Below, in pieces: positions 10,653-21,090 of a stretch of DNA of 64,000 bases (position 1 is its first letter; each line of letters opens with the position of its first letter). Made by a program: the position numbers and the translations under genes. The stretch lies in the NCBI GenBank assembly GCA_949358305.1, contig OX442314.1, positions 55,437,369 through 55,501,368 of the forward strand. Direction: 5' to 3'. The notes below the pieces were generated by a model. It was not told where the DNA came from. It saw nothing but the letters and a program-made list of their open reading frames with translations, and did not search any database. Origin of the DNA: Strigamia acuminata. Its lineage: Eukaryota > Arthropoda > Chilopoda > Geophilomorpha > Linotaeniidae.

Positions 10653-11591
10653 ATGAAGACAACACGCAAGGATTTCTGTTGCAATCTGTGTGATTATTCG
10701 TGTTTGTTTTATTCAAATTTGGAACGACACATGCTTATACACACCGGTGAAAAGCCTTACAGATGTAATGTTTGTGCTTATTCTTGCAATAACAGAGGGA
10801 ATTTAAAACAACATGTTGCAACCCACACCCAGGACAAACCATTCAAGTGTCACTTGTGCGCTTATTCTTGTGTTCGAAGTGGACATCTAAAAGGTCATAT
10901 TGCAACCCATACGGGGGAAAAACCATTCAAGTGTCATCTGTGTGCTTATTCTTGTGTTCAAAGTGGGCATTTAAAACAACATATCGCTACCCATACGGGG
11001 GAAAAACCATTCAAGTGTCATTTGTGTGATTATTCTTGTTGTCGTAATTCGGCTTTAAAACAACACATCGCTACCCATACGGGAAAAAAACCATTCAAGT
11101 GTCATTTGTGTGCCTATTCTTGTTGTAGTAGTGGGACTTTAAAACAACATGTCGCAACCCATACGGGGGAAAAACCATTCAAGTGCCATTTGTGTGCTTA
11201 TTCTTGTGGTCGTAGTGGAAATTTAAAACAACATGTCGCTACCCACACGGGGGAAAAACCATTCAAGTGTCACTTGTGTGCTTATTCTTGTGTTCAAAGT
11301 GGGGCTTTAAGAAAACATATCGTTACCCATACGGGGGAAAAACCATTCAAGTGTCATTTGTGTGCTTATTCTTGTGGTCGTAGTGGGTCTTTACGAAAAC
11401 ATCTCGTTATCCATACGGGGAAAAAACCATTCAAGTGTCACTTGTGTGCTTATTCGTGTGTTCAAAGTGGGTCTTTAAGAAGACATATTGCTACCCATAC
11501 GGGGGAAAAACCATTAAAGTGTCATTTGTGTTCTTATTCCTGTATTACACATGGGAATCTGAAAAGACATTTAGCAAAGCATTCAAATTAA
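10653..11591 (+). CDS. ZF2: eleven-finger C2H2 zinc-finger protein
   Basis: A 312-residue protein with eleven uninterrupted fingers; every Cys/His ligand and linker is intact, making it the cleanest member of the array with no frameshift. Helix modules are more varied than in ZF1 (CVRSG, CVQSG, CCRNS, CCSSG, CGRSG, CITHG), so its DNA preference should differ. The exon starts at an acceptor ending 10562. The leader frame is open here from acceptor to ATG, so an N-terminal extension is formally possible, but stops in other copies argue against it. A gag-only LTR element lies in the 3' region. Confidence 0.92.
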   Translation: MKTTRKDFCCNLCDYSCLFYSNLERHMLIHTGEKPYRCNVCAYSCNNRGNLKQHVATHTQDKPFKCHLCAYSCVRSGHLKGHIATHTGEKPFKCHLCAYSCVQSGHLKQHIATHTGEKPFKCHLCDYSCCRNSALKQHIATHTGKKPFKCHLCAYSCCSSGTLKQHVATHTGEKPFKCHLCAYSCGRSGNLKQHVATHTGEKPFKCHLCAYSCVQSGALRKHIVTHTGEKPFKCHLCAYSCGRSGSLRKHLVIHTGKKPFKCHLCAYSCVQSGSLRRHIATHTGEKPLKCHLCSYSCITHGNLKRHLAKHSN

Positions 11592-12136
11592 AACGTTTGT
11601 TACATTCAGAACTGTTAAATTCAAAATGGTTGATTTTTTCTGTTATTTTGTGTACTTCAGTTTGGATATTTAAAATAACAAAGTGGCTACGTTATTTTCA
11701 TGACGCGCTGTGATTGGTTGAGAGATGCTTTAAAATAGTCTACTTTGCTAAAAACGGATCAGGTCAGGTCTGGGGGGGTCAAGGGGGAATATGCCCCCCC
11801 TTCTAAGAAAAAAAGGAGCTAAAATCTTGACAACATTGAATTTGATAATCTTACGTTGAGGAAACGAATCGACATCAATGGATCTCAGCCAATCACAGTG
11901 CGTCATGAAAATAATACGTTCACATCGGACGTGAACGTAGTCACTGCCTAAATATAACATACCATATATTGTCTAATTGCGCCCTCGTGCACAATTTACA
12001 AAAAAAAAAAATATTTTCCTTGCGCATTTGGAGGCCCGCGAGCTATTTAAGGTGGACATCAGCCAATTTCAATTTGTGATCATTTTTGCAACGAAATATA
12101 CCAAAAGCAATGTGATAAATGAAATGTTTTGCATAC
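11592..12136 (+). other. ZF2 3'UTR, proximal part
   Basis: Shared 3'UTR sequence interrupted near 11690-11945 by a segment with a GGGGGGG/CCCCCCC pair and TGATTGGTTGAGA...TCTCAGCCAATCACA, an inverted pair also partly present after ZF3 (19080-19370). No ORF supported. Confidence 0.5.
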
Positions 12137-12372
12137 TGTAAACTCATTAAAAGCTGACTTCGAATAAAAATGGCGGACCCGCTGGTCCGCGACGCACACA
12201 CGACTTAGTTTAAATTCAAAGTGATCTTTATTAACAAATTACTACATTTAAATACAATAAAGCTTGGTTCCCATTGGCTCCGACACTTGGACGCCTATCG
12301 GACGTATTGGCGTCACGTCCAAGCGCCCCCTAGCGACGTATTATCGTCCGTCTCGAAACCCGAAACTCCACA
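12137..12372 (-). repeat. 3' LTR of the gag-only element
   Basis: 236 bp, starting TGTAAACTCATTAAAAGC and ending CTCCACA. It differs from the other LTR by a single-base A-run indel near 12199. Confidence 0.9.
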
Positions 12373-12390
12373 TTCGGTCATCCGACTAAA

Positions 12391-12410
12391 CGTCGGCGTC
12401 CCCGCCGACG
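12391..12410. repeat. GC-rich hairpin beside the 3' LTR
   Basis: CGTCGGCG TCCC CGCCGACG: perfect 8-bp stem with a 4-base loop, 18 bp inside the LTR, where a polypurine tract would be expected. No clear polypurine tract is seen. Confidence 0.8.
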
Positions 12411-12438
12411 CTCATCTTGTTTACACTTTCGTTTTTAC

Positions 12439-12731
12439 ATCTGCGTTTACATCTTCGTGGTCATCTGCGTTTTTCATCTTCGTGGTCATCTGCGTTTTTC
12501 ATCTTCGTGGTCATCTGCGTTTTCATCTGCGTTTTCATCTTCGTGGTCATCTGCGTTTTCATCTTCGTGGTCATCTGCGTTTTCATCTTCGTGGTCATCT
12601 GCGTTTTCATCTTCGTGGTCATCTGCGTTTTCATCTTCGTGGTCATCTGCGTTTTCATCTTCGTGGTCATCTGCGTTTTCATCTTCGTGGTCATCTGCGT
12701 TTTCATCTTCGTGGTCATCTGCACTTTACAT
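12439..12731. repeat. 24-bp minisatellite immediately 3' of gag
   Basis: About eleven copies of a 24-mer (CTTCGTGGTCATCTGCGTTT plus TCAT on the plus strand). All reading frames stay open across it, so the apparent ORFs at 12221-12929 are repeat artefacts. In the gag frame, after the gag stop, it reads as an acidic 8-residue repeat (NADDHEDE). Confidence 0.9.
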
Positions 12732-13907
12732 CTTCGTTTGTTGTCTTCGTTCCTTCTTCGGCTCCGGACATGCGTCCGCCATATGCTCGTACCTGTTACA
12801 ATTAAAACACTTCACCCCGTTGGGACACGCTGTCGACAAATGTCCCAGCCCGTGGCACTTGAAACATCTGAGCTCATTTGGGCAATTCGTTCTTTGATGC
12901 CCTTCCTCGCCGCACCTGAAGCATCGTAATTCCGCGTCGTGTCTTTCACTAGTTGGCTTCGCTGCGCTTGACTTCGCCTTCGTTTCAACGATCGTGCTTT
13001 TGGTTCGCGCTTCCACGCCTCGCATCGTCCGAACGATCTCGCTGATATGCTGGTACTGGAGGAAATACATTGGCGTCGTTGCGGTCCTAAGTTTTAACCC
13101 GTCCAGTAAATAGTCCTGCGCGTCCGCGATCGTCATTCCCAACTTTTCACACGTGGCCCATTTTCGCCGCAAATAGGTTTCGGCTGTCTCGTCGTTCATC
13201 TGTAGCGCCCGAATCAGTCTTTCCTTTTCCTCGTACGTCAATCGTTGATCCGGAAAATTCTTTTTCAACTCGGCCTCCCACACGTCAAATTTCCGTATCG
13301 TCGTTCCGGAATTGTCGTGCCACACCTTTGCTGGTCCGTCCAGCGCTGCTGCCGCCGTCGTCACTTTGGTCGTGTTCGTCCAGTTGTACTCCTTGGCGTA
13401 CTCGTTGACGCTTTCTAACCACCGTGTCGTCGTGCGTAGCTCGTTCTGGTCTCCCGAAAATCGTGGCAGTTTCGGCGCATTCTTCACTTCTTTCTTTTCT
13501 ATCGGCTCTTCCGGTTTTTTCTGCAAGACCTGGATCGTCTTCATCACTTCCATCATCATCTTCATCATTTGTTCCGGGTTCGTCCCTCCGTCTGCCTGCG
13601 TTACTACCGGTGCGTTCTCTTCTATCTTCGGATCGTTGTCTTCTACTTTTTCTTCGTCGTTCTCTTCGTCCTCTTCCTCTTCGTCTTCGTCTTCTTCTTC
13701 TTGGTTTACGTCTGCTTCGGTGAGCTTTAGCTCCGCAAGTACGGATTGTCGTAACATGCTTACCATCTCATCTCTTCGTCTTGTCGGCACAATCTTCCGC
13801 GTAGCCAATAGTGGCTTAATATCTTTGATCCTCAACTTGTTCCACTCGGCTTCCGTCGGAAATTCTCCTCGTCGAATTTTCGCTACAACTGCTGTTACTC
13901 CGGCCAT
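12726..13907 (-). CDS. gag: Gag polyprotein of the gag-only LTR element
   Basis: 393 residues. Residues ~23-55 look like a SAP-type DNA-binding helix pair. Residues 69-96 are almost all Glu/Asp. Residues ~145-300 match the retrotransposon Gag core (KLPRFSGD, A-x2-VW, TAETYLRR). Three CCHC zinc knuckles follow at C329-C342, C348-C361 and C367-C380, a nucleocapsid region. ATG at 13905-13907, stop TAA at 12726-12728. The ORF is intact although the element has no pol, so it could still make Gag and package its RNA using enzymes from a relative. Gypsy-type by knuckle and core pattern; exact clade not determined. Confidence 0.88.
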   Translation of the reverse strand: MAGVTAVVAKIRRGEFPTEAEWNKLRIKDIKPLLATRKIVPTRRRDEMVSMLRQSVLAELKLTEADVNQEEEDEDEEEEDEENDEEKVEDNDPKIEENAPVVTQADGGTNPEQMMKMMMEVMKTIQVLQKKPEEPIEKKEVKNAPKLPRFSGDQNELRTTTRWLESVNEYAKEYNWTNTTKVTTAAAALDGPAKVWHDNSGTTIRKFDVWEAELKKNFPDQRLTYEEKERLIRALQMNDETAETYLRRKWATCEKLGMTIADAQDYLLDGLKLRTATTPMYFLQYQHISEIVRTMRGVEARTKSTIVETKAKSSAAKPTSERHDAELRCFRCGEEGHQRTNCPNELRCFKCHGLGHLSTACPNGVKCFNCNRYEHMADACPEPKKERRQQTKM

Positions 13908-14132
13908 CGTAATTCGTCTAACCTTCGTAACGCGTGTTTATTCAGCTTGAACCTTTTCGTAACACGTGTTGTCTCGCAAATCGCTCGTCTGGATTCCCGA
14001 ACCGTCCACGTGGTTCTTTGTCGTCCCCGAATTTCGCTTCCGCCGCAAAAACAATCGTCGTCTCTTTTCTTCAACTTTCCGTCTACTTAATCGCTTATCG
14101 CCGCATAGAATTCGTCAATCGTCGCATAGAAT

Positions 14133-14150
14133 CCTTCATCCCACTTCTGA
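14133..14150 (-). other. Primer-binding-site candidate of the gag-only element
   Basis: On the minus strand TCAGAAGTGGGATGAAGG directly abuts the 5' LTR. TCAGAAGTGGGAT is the complement of the 3' region of animal tRNA-Leu as I recall it, but starts about five bases in from the CCA end, so the usual TGG is missing. The match is from memory. Confidence 0.4.
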
Positions 14151-14387
14151 TGTAAACTCATTAAAAGCTGACTTCGAATAAAAATGGCGGACCCGCTGGT
14201 CCGCGACGCACACACGACTTAGTTTAAATTCAAAAGTGATCTTTATTAACAAATTACTACATTTAAATACAATAAAGCTTGGTTCCCATTGGCTCCGACA
14301 CTTGGACGCCTATCGGACGTATTGGCGTCACGTCCAAGCGCCCCCTAGCGACGTATTATCGTCCGTCTCGAAACCCGAAACTCCACA
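14151..14387 (-). repeat. 5' LTR of the gag-only element
   Basis: 237 bp, TGTAAACTC...CTCCACA, followed by target duplication ATAC. Confidence 0.9.
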
Positions 14388-15075
14388 ATACGTTTCAGAT
14401 AAAATTACAATTTTAAATGGAAACGAATGTAAAAAGTTTCATTTATCACCCATTTTTGATATATTTCGAAAATTTTGGGTCTCCAATTGTGAACCCGTGC
14501 AGAATTAGAAGCCACGTGCCATTTGCAAAATGTATTTTTGCTCCCTGCGCTCAATTAGAGGCCAGCGCGGTAAAAAAGGCTCGTGGATAATTAGAAAGCA
14601 AAAGGTAATTCCTTTTTTAAACTGAAATATTCAGAAAACATAAATGTAATGAATTCCAGATTTTTCTCGCTTAATTATCAATCTTTTAAAACACAAACGA
14701 AATGTTACGAAACCTGTAAAACCTGTATTTCAAAAGGAATGTAAAAATCTCTTAATGTTTAGCCATCCATGAGCTTTCACCATACACCATAATACGTTGT
14801 ACTTTAAAAAAGCTGGAATGATTTTCAAAAATATTTTCTCTTGGCTAAATTGAGGTATTAAGTCTGTTTGATTGCATGAATTTACTCATCAAGTGTTCAC
14901 TTTCTTTAGTTCAGGCTTTGTTGATTATATTATCTCTGAACTGTTATTATAAAAGTAAAAAAATTCATTTTTATTTTGAGAAATTAAATTTCCAAGGTGA
15001 GCAAAGCATTCATTTAATTTGTACATTTTGTATTTCTGTAATTAAAAATAAAATTAATCACGCACTGTTTCTCAA
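14388..15075 (+). other. ZF2 3'UTR, distal part
   Basis: Continuation of the shared 3'UTR after the LTR insertion, ending at AATAAA near 15047 (TGTATTTCTGTAATTAAAAATAAAAT). The same run closes most paralogous 3'UTRs. Confidence 0.6.
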
Positions 15076-15984
15076 TTATTTCAATTTTATTTACTTATTG
15101 CAAATTTTAAAACTGTTGCAAGCTAAGACCGTGACAACTTTTTTTATTTATTTATTTTTCTTGTATGGGTGACTCCCGGGGCGGATATCGATCGTGTCAC
15201 CCTCAAAAACAGTTGAAATCAACATTTTTTTTCAATCCCGGCCGGGTGTCACTCCCCTATAAGTTACACAGGCTGTCCCAAAAGTCTGAACCTTCCAAGT
15301 AATTTCCAAAATACTTGAGATATCAGAAAACTGAAAAAAAACTCGTATAGGAAATCAATTCATTGCGAATCTGATGGCATCCTCAAATTTGACCTTGAAG
15401 GTCATTTTCAAAGTCATTCACTTGCTAACTTCTAAACCAATCAGGTTAGAGCAAAATTCCCAATCAGAAAGTTGTAGAGCACCATCAAATTAGTACTATC
15501 CAATTTATTTTAGTCATCTTAAATTAAATGTTTTCGTTTTAAAATGAAAACAAATCAGCTGAAATAAAGCCAGCTATTATGGCAAAAATTAAATTTCTGC
15601 TGAAAAAGTACTGAATTTCTTCAATAAATGTATTACTTGATTGAATACACCCACTGGAATACCTTGTGCATTTAAATTTCGAAGATGTAACTGTCGAAGA
15701 AATGAACGAAAACTTAGAAATTCCGAAGAAATGAAATTTGAAGAAGTGATGGAAAGCCAACTTTTCACAACTCAAAAAGTTCAAAACCTGGAAATTTCCA
15801 CAAAATAAAACATTTGTCATTATATGTTGTCTCTTTAAATTTTTCATTTACTTCATTTTTTATTGTTAAAAAAATCATCCTTTTAAAAATACGAGTCAAT
15901 CATCCAACATATAACCTTGCACACATACATAATAAAAACACATACTCCCACTCTTTACGAAACTTCAAGCTAAATAAAAAGCAC
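15076..15984. other. Spacer between ZF2 and block C3, TE debris
   Basis: Includes CACAGGCTGTCCCAAAAGTCTGAAC near 15270 and a palindromic TTGACCTTGAAGGTCA (15389), resembling ends of arthropod-type DNA transposons, but no second terminus can be assigned. The minus frame 15539-15847 has no recognisable motif. I see no gene. Confidence 0.4.
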
Positions 15985-16575
15985 ATGAGCTCAGGTTCAT
16001 TATTTTGCCGCGTATGGTGCAACCTGTACCGAGCATGCGCGATACTGAACCGCGAGGTAATTTTCTAGTTCAATACTTTTTAGTATAGCAACTCGAAAGT
16101 CGACTAGAATTGGAACGCGCGCCATGCCACCTCACGGAACTACGAAACATCAACTAAGCGACAACTTGTTGAGCGCGGCTAAAAACGGGCGCTGGGAAAA
16201 GCAGAATACCTCAAAACATATTCACATACTCGTAAATATAATTTAGCCCAACGCTTGTTGATTAGTTTTTGTTTATAAAAATGTATTTTTGTACAGGTTT
16301 TCGAGCAAACAAGACGGACTGGTCGCGCTGATTCGCGGGATCATAAATCATCGTCTCGACCGTGTTGACACAACAAAGCGCCACGAGACTCTTCTCAGTT
16401 TTCATAATTGTCAAGCACCTGTTCTCATCTCAGTTGAATTTCCTGTGAAAATTTTGTAAGTTCTATAATCGGCACAGGTTTTAGTCTGATTCAGGAGTGA
16501 AAGTAAGCCTGAATTCGGTAAAAGATTTGGAAACGTTCTGGTTTAAAATCTGAATCTGTTGGTCGGGGAGCCGTG
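15985..16575 (+). promoter_or_regulatory. Zinc-finger unit upstream block, copy C3 (of ZF3)
   Basis: Homologue of C1 with mini-ORF 16124-16246 (40 codons; Arg24 replaced by Trp). Donor-like GTAAGTTCTATAATCGGCAC near 16455. Confidence 0.45.
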
Positions 16576-16725
16576 GCAAAGACAATTCTGACATCAGTAA
16601 TAATCATATTATTATAATTTATGTGATTTTATTATTAATTGATTTAATTATTACAATAAAATTACGATTTTTTTATATTTGAAAAAGCGCTCAACCAAAC
16701 CAGGTCAGACCAAACTCAAGCAAAC

Positions 16726-16915
16726 CATTTTTACCATGAAAAATGGCTAAAAATGGCCATTTTTGATAAAAAATGACCATTCTTGACGAAAAATGGCCAT
16801 TCTTGACGAAAAATGGCCATTCTTGATGAAAAACGGCCATTCTTGACGAAAAACGGCTAGAAATGGCTAAAGATGGCCATTTTTGACGGAAAACGGCCAT
16901 TTTTTTAGCAATTTT
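16726..16915. repeat. AATGGC-rich array, copy 2
   Basis: Short version of the 3555-4015 array, followed by the same CGGGAACCGGGATTTAC segment. Confidence 0.8.
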
Positions 16916-17123
16916 TTGTCGCCTCTCACCTGATCTATTTTAGTCCCGGGAGTACCCGCCAGTTTGGCACCGGGAACCGGGATTTACAAAAAGGCGGAAA
17001 AACTGAAACCCTAATTTCGAGGGCAGTAATTTTTTCTCAACACATTTACAGACTAGGAAAGAGACCATTTCCATGACTTTTATTTACAATAAGTTTACAA
17101 ATATTTTAATTGTGTAATTTTTA

Positions 17124-17232
17124 GGGTTGCACCGAATATTCGGTTTCTATTTGGTTATTCGGCCTATTCAGCCTAAAAACCGAATATTAGGTATTCGGCC
17201 GAATATCAACCTGTTATTCGGCCGAATACATA
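17124..17232. repeat. ATTCGG-rich palindromic repeat, copy 1
   Basis: GAATATTCGG, ATTCGGCCGAATA and variants in both orientations over about 110 bp. A near-identical copy lies at 35539-35646 in the ZF6 unit, again followed by repeat family H. Confidence 0.8.
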
Positions 17233-17424
17233 ATAATAATAAAATTAGAATTGTATGAATTTTGCTGTGTAGCCTTACGCCTTTTACAGGATGAATACTA
17301 ATAATTTACACAATATTCATTGCATTTTCCGAGACAACTTCATATTTATAGGTCAAAATTTCATTTTTTATATGAAAAAAATCAATTTTCACTATTAAAT
17401 TCCAATTATTACCTAACAACAACA

Positions 17425-17831
17425 GTGCGCAGCGTTGCCAGCGTTTTTTAATTCTGCCCTTTTTTATTTTAGCGTTTTTGTAGTTTTCAATTGTATTTTT
17501 CACCGTTTTTAATTTCAGCGTAATTAATTTAATAAACAAATTTGCCAGTTCTTTAAATACAGCTGCTATTACCTGAACGTACATGCGACGCGGAAATGAA
17601 AGACGCTGGAATGCAAAAACGCTGAAATGCAGAAACGCGGAAATACAAAACGAATTAAAAACGCATAAATCAACGAGGCTGAAAAGCAAGACGCGGAAAT
17701 TAATAACGCTGGAATGAATATATTTATACAAATAGTCATTTATTAAAAACGTTCAAAAAATAGACGTTGAATTAAAGCTTGCAAAATTAAAAAACCGGTA
17801 GAAACCAAAAACGCTGGAAATGCTGTGCACC
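17425..17831. mobile_element. Inverted-repeat element family H, copy 1
   Basis: Starts GTGCGCAGCGTTGCCAGCG and ends GCTGGAAATGCTGTGCACC. The interior is noncoding with AACGC and GCGTTT words. The superfamily is unclear because no target duplication is apparent. Sequences to 18021 (AAAAACGCTGGCAACACC) belong to a related piece. Confidence 0.6.
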
Positions 17832-18021
17832 TTTTATACTGTATCCCTTTTTTTTAAATTATTTAATTATTTAGTTATTTGACTTGCATTATAAAATGCT
17901 AGAAATAATAAACGCTGGCAAAAAAGAACGCTGTTAATTAAAAAATTTAAAAAAAATATGTAAATAATACTACAAAAACGCTAGATCCGTATACGCCAGC
18001 ACTTAAAAACGCTGGCAACAC

Positions 18022-18250
18022 CATTTTATAAATTATTGATGCCCATACATCAACTTTTTACAATTAAAGTGAAAAACAGAAGAAAACACGAGAATGTCGT
18101 GTTTTCTCGCGATTTCCCGTGTACCACGGGATATATCGCGCCAGGACCGCGGTACTTTGTGCGGAAGCGCCTTGTACCGCGTACCGTTACCGTGGTACAG
18201 TGCTAGGAACCGCGTACCTGGACACGTTGGGTGTACCGGGCCCAACACTG
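18022..18250. mobile_element. Right arm of the hAT foldback MITE in the ZF3 unit
   Basis: Matches the right arm of the complete element at 29423-30031, ends CCCAACACTG, and is followed by GATAACAG, a one-base variant of the GATATCAG target duplication there. The left arm is missing, replaced by family H-like sequence. Confidence 0.7.
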
Positions 18251-18534
18251 GATAACAGCCCGGGCGCTTACAAAATGGCGAATTGTAGTGTGCGAATTAA
18301 GACCGCAATATCGTGTCTCACTGAGGGAGAGCGTCATCACATACAAACGCGCTTTGGAGATTATTTTCTTTTCCTGACAGCAAACCGCGTCCTCAATATT
18401 GCACTGGCAAAATTATTTATTTCTTTTTCTTGTTTTGATTTCAGGATAAGGATTCATCTCGTGATAAATTCAGTCGCTGCCAATCTGCCACTCACAAGTC
18501 AGCTTCAAGTTGTGATCCTTTATTACAATCCCAA

Positions 18535-19072
18535 ATGAAGACAAAACGCAAGGATTTCTGTTGCAATCTGTGTGCTTATTCGGGTTTGTCTTATTCACAT
18601 TTGGAACAACACATGCTTACACACACCGGTGAAAAGCCTTACACATGTAATTTTTGTGCTTATTCTTGCAATCACAAAGGGAATTTAAAACAACATGTTT
18701 CAACCCACACACAGGAAAAACCATTCAAGTGTGATTGATATGTGTGCTTATTCCTGTATTACAAGTGGGAATTTAAAAAAACATGTCGTAACCCATACTG
18801 GGAAAAAACCATTCAAGTGTCATTTGTGTGTTTATTCTTGTGTTCAAAGTGGGAATTTAAGAACACATATCGCTACCCATATAAGGGAAAAACCATTCAA
18901 GTGTCATTTGTGTGCTTATTCCAGCATTACAAGTGGGAATTTAAGAAGACATATCGCTACCCATACAGGGAAGAAACCATTCAAGTGTCATTCGTGTGCT
19001 TATTCCTGTATTACAAGTGTGGAACTAAAAAGACATGGCTTGAAAAAACATTTAGCAAAGCATTCAAATTAA
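18535..19072 (+). pseudogene. ZF3: frameshifted six-finger C2H2 gene
   Basis: The first ORF starts MKTKRKDF and reads two fingers, then finger 3 breaks: AAGTGTGATTGATATGTGTG has four extra bases relative to AAGTGTGATACGTGTG at the same site in ZF1, giving an immediate TGA (ends 18738). The remaining fingers continue in another frame to the family end (HLAKHSN, TAA at 19072), six fingers in all with ligands otherwise intact. As read it would give a 67-residue two-finger product. A polymorphic or assembly indel is possible, but four bases (a TGAT duplication) looks like a real mutation. Confidence 0.82.
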
Positions 19073-20110
19073 AACGTTTTGCATTTGTTAGTTTGAAGTG
19101 ACTACGTTCACGTCCGACATGAACTTATGATTTTCATGACGCACTGTGATTGATGAAAATCTTTATTTTGTCGACTTTACTGAAAACGGATAAGGTTAGG
19201 TCGGGGGGGGGGGGGGGGGGTTACTTGTAAGAAAAAAAGAACCTAAAACCTTGAGATCATCGAATTTGAGAAAACTTACATCACGTGCACGAATAGACAT
19301 CAATGGGTCTCAGCCAATCACAGCGCGTCATGAAAATAATACGTTCACGTCGGACGTGAACGTAGCCACTGCCTTGTTTGTTACATTCAGAACTGTTCAA
19401 TTCAAAACGGTTGATTTTTGCTGTTATTTTGTGGGCTTCAGTTTGGATATTTAAAATAACATTCTATATATTGTCTCACTGTGCCCTCATGCATAAATTA
19501 CAACAAAAAAAAATTTCCGTGTGCAATTTGAGGCCCGCGGGCTATTTAATCCCATCATCGGCCAATTTCAATTTTTGATTATTTTTGAAATGAAATATAC
19601 CAAAAGAAATGTGATAAACGAAACGTTTTGCATACGTTTCAGATAAATATACAATTTTAAACCAAAAGGTGTGTAAAACGTTTCATTTATTACATTTTGG
19701 ATCTCCAATTGTGCACCCGAGCAGAATTAGAGTCCACGTGCATTTTTCCAAATATATTTTTACTCTCTGCAATTGGAGGCCCGCGTGGTAAAAGAGACTC
19801 GTGGAGAATTAGAAGACAAACGGTAATTTCTTTTTTTTAACTGAAAAATTTAGAAAACATAAGTGTATTGTATTGCATATTTTTCTCGCTTAATTATCAA
19901 TTTTGTAAAACACAAACGAAGCCTGTAAAACATGTTTTTCAAGTGTTCACTTTTTTTAGTTCGGGCTTTCTTGGTCAGATTATCTCTGAACTGTTATCAT
20001 AAAAAATAAAACAATTTAATTCGAATTGTAAGAAATTAAACTTTCAAGGTGAGCAATGTATTCATTTAATTTGTACATTTTGTATTTCTGTAATTAAAAA
20101 TAAAATCAAT
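19073..20110 (+). other. 3'UTR region of ZF3
   Basis: The shared 3'UTR resumes near 19376 after a ~290-bp insertion-like segment also found in ZF2 and ends at AATAAA near 20099. Confidence 0.55.
19203..19220. repeat. Homopolymer of 18 G
   Basis: Uninterrupted G run in otherwise AT-rich DNA, capable of forming a G-quadruplex. It sits where ZF2 has a shorter G-run (11768-11789). Length may be imprecise if sequenced with homopolymer-prone chemistry. Confidence 0.9.
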
Positions 20111-20514
20111 CGTACACTGTTTCTCAATTATTTCCATTTTATTTACTTCTGACGTTTTCATTTTCAGTGCTTTTTTTTACTTTTTAATTTTCTATTTCAG
20201 CATTTTTAAATGTTAGGGAATAAGTGTTGTGTTTTGCAAATTGGGAAAAGGGTTCCACACACCAAACTGAATAAAAAGATTAATAAGATGTTTTGCTGGA
20301 TTCACAGTCTTTTTTCAAAGCCGCTAAGGTTGCCCTCCTCGCTATACGAGACACAATTTCCGCAGTAGGGCAGTGAAATTAACATAATGTGCTGTAAATG
20401 CGCATTTTAGCTATTTTAAAATATATATGCTGCATCCGAATTGTATGTATGAAAGATAAAATATCCAAAAGTGTTATTTCTGTATTTCTTTCTTTAAAAG
20501 AACTGGTCGAGTGA
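20111..20514. other. Spacer between ZF3 and block C4
   Basis: 20270-20500 is homologous to 32900-33180 downstream of ZF5 (GCAGTAGGGCAGTGAAATTAACATAATG versus a close variant). No reading frame is conserved between the two, and no RNA family is recognised. Confidence 0.5.
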
Positions 20515-21090
20515 AAGGCGCAACCTGTTCAGCGCAAGCACCATGCTGAATCACGAAGCAATTTTCTAGTTCAATTATTTCGAGTACAGCAGCAATTTGA
20601 AACTCGACTGGAATTAGAACGCGCGCTATGCCACCTCACGGAACAGCGAAACATCAACAAAGCAACAACTTGTTGAGCGCGGCTAAAAACGGGCGCCGGG
20701 AAAAACAGAATACCTCACCCAATACTCGCATACACGTAAATATTATTTAGCGCAATGCTTGTTCATTAGTTTTTGTCCATAAAAATGTATTTCTGTACAG
20801 GCTTTCGAGCAAACAAGACGGACTGGTCGCGCTGATTCGCGGGATCATAAATCATCGTCTCGACCGTGTTGACACAACAAAGCGCCACGAGACTCTTCTC
20901 AGTTTTCATAATTATCGAGGACCTGGTCTCACGTCATTGGTCACTCACAAGTTGAATTTTCAGTGAGAATTTTGTAAGTTCTATACTCAGCATTAGTTTT
21001 AGTCAGTCTCAGGGGTGAAAGTAAGCCTGAACTCGGTTAAAGATTTGGAAACATTCTGGTTTAAAATCTGAATCTGTTGGGTCGGCTTTA
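20515..21090 (+). promoter_or_regulatory. Zinc-finger unit upstream block, copy C4 (of ZF4)
   Basis: Mini-ORF 20628-20750 (40 codons). Donor-like GTAAGTTCTATACTCAG near 20975. Confidence 0.45.

Larger units (their letters stand above)
12137..14387 (-). mobile_element. Gag-only LTR retrotransposon
   Basis: Two nearly identical LTRs (TGTAAACTC...CTCCACA) flank a 1.8-kb interior with a full gag ORF and no protease, reverse transcriptase or integrase. The 4-bp target duplication ATAC is at 12133-12136 and 14388-14391; the empty site GCATACGTTTCAG is visible in paralogous 3'UTRs (for example near 19630). Internal loss of pol makes it non-autonomous. Near-identical LTRs imply a recent insertion. 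Confidence 0.9.

Noticed and set aside
12221-12929. Plus- and minus-strand ORFs over the 24-bp minisatellite
   Set aside because: A 24-bp repeat without stops keeps every frame open; the peptides are pure repeats with no gene context.
13312-13950. 212-codon Ser-rich plus-strand ORF
   Set aside because: It is the antisense of the gag ORF; its Ser/Phe composition reflects the complement of the Asp/Glu tract.
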